Source: Flavobacteriaceae bacterium (GTDB taxonomy: Bacteria > Bacteroidota > Bacteroidia > Flavobacteriales > Flavobacteriaceae). Taken from it: a DNA stretch of 64,000 bases. Within the stretch, counting starts at the first letter, position 1; each line of letters opens with the position of its first letter. This document shows positions 62,046 through 64,000 of this stretch, in pieces. The position numbers and the translations under genes are program-made. Under the pieces are notes generated by a model. It worked only from the letters and a program-made list of their open reading frames with translations. It was not told the DNA's origin and searched no databases. The stretch covers positions 1-64,000 of the forward strand of contig JAIPBH010000014.1 of the NCBI GenBank assembly GCA_021739635.1, read 5' to 3'.

Positions 62046-63227
62046 ATGACACTTAAAATAAAAATTTTATTAGTAATTCTTCTTGCCAATATTTTTACAA
62101 TTCAATCTCAAACTACAGAAATTACAAAAAAAGATTCAACAATAGTTAGTTCATGGATTTTTGGATTAGGTTTTAATGTTGTAGATGATTCTGATGATGT
62201 ATGGCATAGATTATTAGATCTTAAAGATGCTTGGAATGCGGTGCCTTATCCTTCGCGATTAAGTATTGGAAAATATTTTAAAAACGGATTAGGAATTGAA
62301 GCTATAGCATCTTATAATAAATATAAAAAAGGCAAAACAGTAGGTGGGTTACCGCTTACAAGTGATAAGCATTATTATGCTTTAGATTCAAGATTAAGCT
62401 ATGATTTAAATAAAATTTTTGGAGAAACAGGGTGGTTTGATCCTTATGTTGGTGTCGGCGTTGGATACACTCATGACAATGATGTTTCTCGTGCTACTGC
62501 AAATGCAGCTTTAGGTTTTAGAGCTTGGTTTTCTGATAGATTTGGTATGGATGTAAACTCTACTGGAAAATGGGCGATTAATCCAGACAAAACCAATCAA
62601 AATCATTTACAACATGCCATTGGTGTAGTATACAGATTTAGCTATGAAAAAGAGCTAACTAAAGAAGGTGAAGCTAAATTAGAATTAATTAAAGCTGAAG
62701 AAAAAGAAATTAATAGAATTAATGATTCTATAGCATCAACGCTAAAAGTTGCTGAAGAAACAAGGTTGTTAGCAGAAAAATTAGAAAAGGAAAAAGAATT
62801 AGAAAGATTGGCGCAACTTGAAAAAGAAAAGGCTGATTTAAAAGCTATTGAAAAAAATAAAATTCAAAGTAAAATAGATGCTTTAGAAAATATAAATTTT
62901 GACTTTGATTCAAATAACTTAACATCTTTATCTAAAAAGACTCTTTCAAATTTAATTTTAATTTTAACTGAATATCCAAAATTATTCATAGAAATAGATT
63001 CTCATACAGATTCCAGAGGCTCTTCTAGTTATAATCAAGCACTTTCTGAAAGAAGATTGCTAAGTACACTTGATTACTTATTCAAAAATGGAATAGAACC
63101 TCAAAGAGTTGTTGGAAAAGCTTTTGGAGAAGAAAAACTTTTGAATGAATGTGATGATCATACTAAATGTTCAGAAATTAAACATAGAGCAAATAGAAGG
63201 TCAGAAGTTAAAATCATAAATTTCTAA
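62046..63227 (+). CDS. OmpA-family outer-membrane protein with N-terminal beta-barrel
   Basis: 393 residues. Signal peptide (MTLKIKILLVILLANIFTIQSQ). Residues about 30-200 are a beta-barrel (SWIFGLGFNVVDDS, GKYFKNGLGIEAIASYNKY, PYVGVGVGYTH, FGMDVNSTGKWAI). A charged coiled coil follows (about 215-280), then the OmpA domain: NINFDFDSNNLTSLSKKTL, IEIDSHTDSRGSSSYNQALSERR and GEEKLLNECDDHTKCSEIKHRANRRSEV. It anchors the outer membrane to peptidoglycan. Monocistronic. Confidence 0.93.
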   Translation: MTLKIKILLVILLANIFTIQSQTTEITKKDSTIVSSWIFGLGFNVVDDSDDVWHRLLDLKDAWNAVPYPSRLSIGKYFKNGLGIEAIASYNKYKKGKTVGGLPLTSDKHYYALDSRLSYDLNKIFGETGWFDPYVGVGVGYTHDNDVSRATANAALGFRAWFSDRFGMDVNSTGKWAINPDKTNQNHLQHAIGVVYRFSYEKELTKEGEAKLELIKAEEKEINRINDSIASTLKVAEETRLLAEKLEKEKELERLAQLEKEKADLKAIEKNKIQSKIDALENINFDFDSNNLTSLSKKTLSNLILILTEYPKLFIEIDSHTDSRGSSSYNQALSERRLLSTLDYLFKNGIEPQRVVGKAFGEEKLLNECDDHTKCSEIKHRANRRSEVKIINF

Positions 63228-63265
63228 TTTTTAAAATTTTCAAATTCATTTTTATTATAAATAAG

Positions 63266-63297
63266 TAAAGCCAATAAATAATTATTTATTGGCTTTA
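63266..63297. terminator. Bidirectional terminator, perfect 32-base palindrome
   Basis: TAAAGCCAATAAATAA (63266-63281) is followed by its exact complement (63282-63297). It ends the ompA-like gene. Confidence 0.8.
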
Positions 63298-63334
63298 AAT
63301 TTAATTCTAAAATACGATATTTGTGTTTCAAATT

Positions 63335-63428
63335 TGCGCAAAGGATTGTAGTGGCATCCTTTTTAATGTTATCAACATTAAAAGATATAACGAAAAGCCT
63401 GACCTTGTTATCTAACAAGGATGCGCCC
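63335..63428 (+). repeat. Structured dispersed element, copy B, leading into the CAL67264-ettA operon
   Basis: TGCGCA (63335-63340) can pair with TGCGC at the end. Inside lie GATTGTAGTGG (63344-63354), a hairpin TTTTAATGTT/AACATTAAAA (63361-63383), TAACGAAAAGCCTGACC (63388-63404) and a hairpin CCTTGTTA/TAACAAGG (63403-63420). It is clearly related to the element at 14426-14512. A three-way-junction fold is possible. It ends 18 bases before the next gene. Confidence 0.65.
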
Positions 63429-63446
63429 TAAAACAAATTATTAATT

Positions 63447-63629
63447 ATGGCAATGAATAAAAATACAGTTTTGGCGTGGGCTACCACGATTATGATAATA
63501 GTAGGATTAGCTTTAATTGCACTTGGCGCTTTTAGATATGATGATGTAGCCGGTTGGGGATTCGCATCTGTTGGCGTTGGCTTTTTTGCTATAGCATGGG
63601 TTTTTAATGCATTAAAAGGTAGAGTATAA
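63447..63629 (+). CDS. CAL67264 family small membrane protein
   Basis: 60 residues with two membrane helices (LAWATTIMIIVGLALIALGAF; WGFASVGVGFFAIAWVFNAL) and FRYDDVAG between them, as in the flavobacterial CAL67264 family of unknown function. Its TAA overlaps the ATG of ettA (TAATG), showing translational coupling. Confidence 0.85.
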   Translation: MAMNKNTVLAWATTIMIIVGLALIALGAFRYDDVAGWGFASVGVGFFAIAWVFNALKGRV

Positions 63630-64000
63630 TGAGCGACGATAAAAAAGTCATATTTTCAATGTCTGGTTTAACCAAGACATTTCAAGGAGCAAATACACCC
63701 GTTTTAAAAAATATTTATTTAAGTTTTTTTTATGGAGCTAAAATTGGAATTTTAGGATTAAATGGTTCTGGTAAATCTACACTTCTTAAAATAATAGCAG
63801 GTGTTGAAAAGAATTATCAAGGCGACGTTACCTTTCTTCAAGATTATTCTGTTGGCTATTTAGAACAAGAACCCAAGTTAGACGAAAGTAAAACTGTTAT
63901 TGAAATTGTAAGAGAAGGTGCTGCTGAAACGGTTGCTATTCTTGATGAATATAACAAAATAAATGACATGTTTGGTTTAGAGGAGGTTTATTCTGATCCT
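63629..64000 (+). CDS. ettA: Energy-dependent translational throttle EttA (ABC-F), N-terminal part
   Basis: 124 codons to the window edge. SMSGLTKTFQGANTPVLKNI, Walker A GILGLNGSGKSTLLKI (about 46-61), GYLEQEPKLDESKTVIEIV (the Q-loop region) match EttA. It gates the ribosomal elongation cycle according to ATP/ADP level. It overlaps the preceding small membrane protein gene by one base. Confidence 0.93.
   Translation, partial: MSDDKKVIFSMSGLTKTFQGANTPVLKNIYLSFFYGAKIGILGLNGSGKSTLLKIIAGVEKNYQGDVTFLQDYSVGYLEQEPKLDESKTVIEIVREGAAETVAILDEYNKINDMFGLEEVYSDP

Noticed and set aside
63335-63428. Metabolite riboswitch upstream of CAL67264-ettA
   Set aside because: A related copy lies downstream of an unrelated gene in the other orientation, and no known riboswitch core was recognised; a dispersed structured element is more likely.

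Overview
The window is a chromosomal segment of a member of the Bacteroidota, almost certainly a (marine) Flavobacteriaceae. The evidence is strong A+T richness, TTG/TAnnTTTG-type promoters, a type IX secretion sorting domain, and gene families typical of the group: Lacal_2735, CAL67264, DUF2911, TIGR03643, the HU-related TIGR01201 family, menaquinone genes and bacillithiol deacetylase. No rRNA, CRISPR array or complete prophage is visible. One tRNA (His) is present.

Layout. 1-3.1 kb is an accessory edge with slightly higher GC: two secreted proteins with unusually strong Shine-Dalgarno sites, a hairpin-like repeat, small orphan ORFs, a possible methyltransferase remnant and a tyrosine recombinase. 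3.36-3.74 kb encodes an HU-related protein behind a cluster of palindromes. 4.0-13.3 kb is a long leftward array, read as a light/oxidative-stress module: TetR regulator, AarF-type kinase, flavin reductase, SDR-DUF2867 protein, a frame-shifted conserved gene, TIGR03643, FolE, SDR, glutathione peroxidase, Lacal_2735, TspO, SRPBCC and photolyase. The same inverted repeat (TGTTTAAC-N14-GTTAAACA) lies before the regulator and again before the internal frame-shifted gene, so it probably marks co-regulated promoters. This array is the most interesting system in the window.

13.5-25.2 kb holds DUF2911, an HTH/membrane pair, a sugar oxidoreductase plus sodium symporter plus tiny membrane protein plus PIG-L deacetylase group, CorA, MscS, Maf, a UbiA prenyltransferase, a KdsC-like phosphatase and a DUF2520 protein. 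25.3-29.4 kb has a truncated haemoglobin, a CcsB/CcsA cytochrome c maturation fusion and a TonB-like protein. 29.4-29.9 kb is a second copy of the hairpin repeat next to a decayed orphan gene. 29.9-46.2 kb is mostly core housekeeping: PckA, BshB1, tRNA-His, PheT, RecG, a PHP-ACT fusion, an M1 peptidase, a patatin-like gene broken at an A9 run, UvrD helicase and threonylcarbamoyl-AMP synthase. 46.3-52.1 kb has an OmpA lipoprotein, a glycosyltransferase, an orphan HsdR-N protein, HolA, a YfcC transporter and Ung.

52.5-58.3 kb is a menaquinone operon (menB, menA, UPF0173 hydrolase, menC, CPBP protease, menE), converging on an acyl-CoA carboxylase beta subunit. 60.0-61.8 kb is a MarR-controlled redox operon (FMN reductase, MarR, pirin) with a perfect 24-bp palindromic operator. 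An OmpA protein, a structured repeat, CAL67264 and the start of EttA close the window.

Two genes need a frame change at suggestive slippery sites (U UUA AAC at about 8957-8963; A9 at 42068-42076). Two pairs of divergent dispersed elements were recognised by comparing the window with itself: the hairpin repeats at 1.2 and 29.5 kb, and a structured RNA-like element at 14.4 and 63.4 kb. All functional assignments come from reading motifs; no database search was possible.
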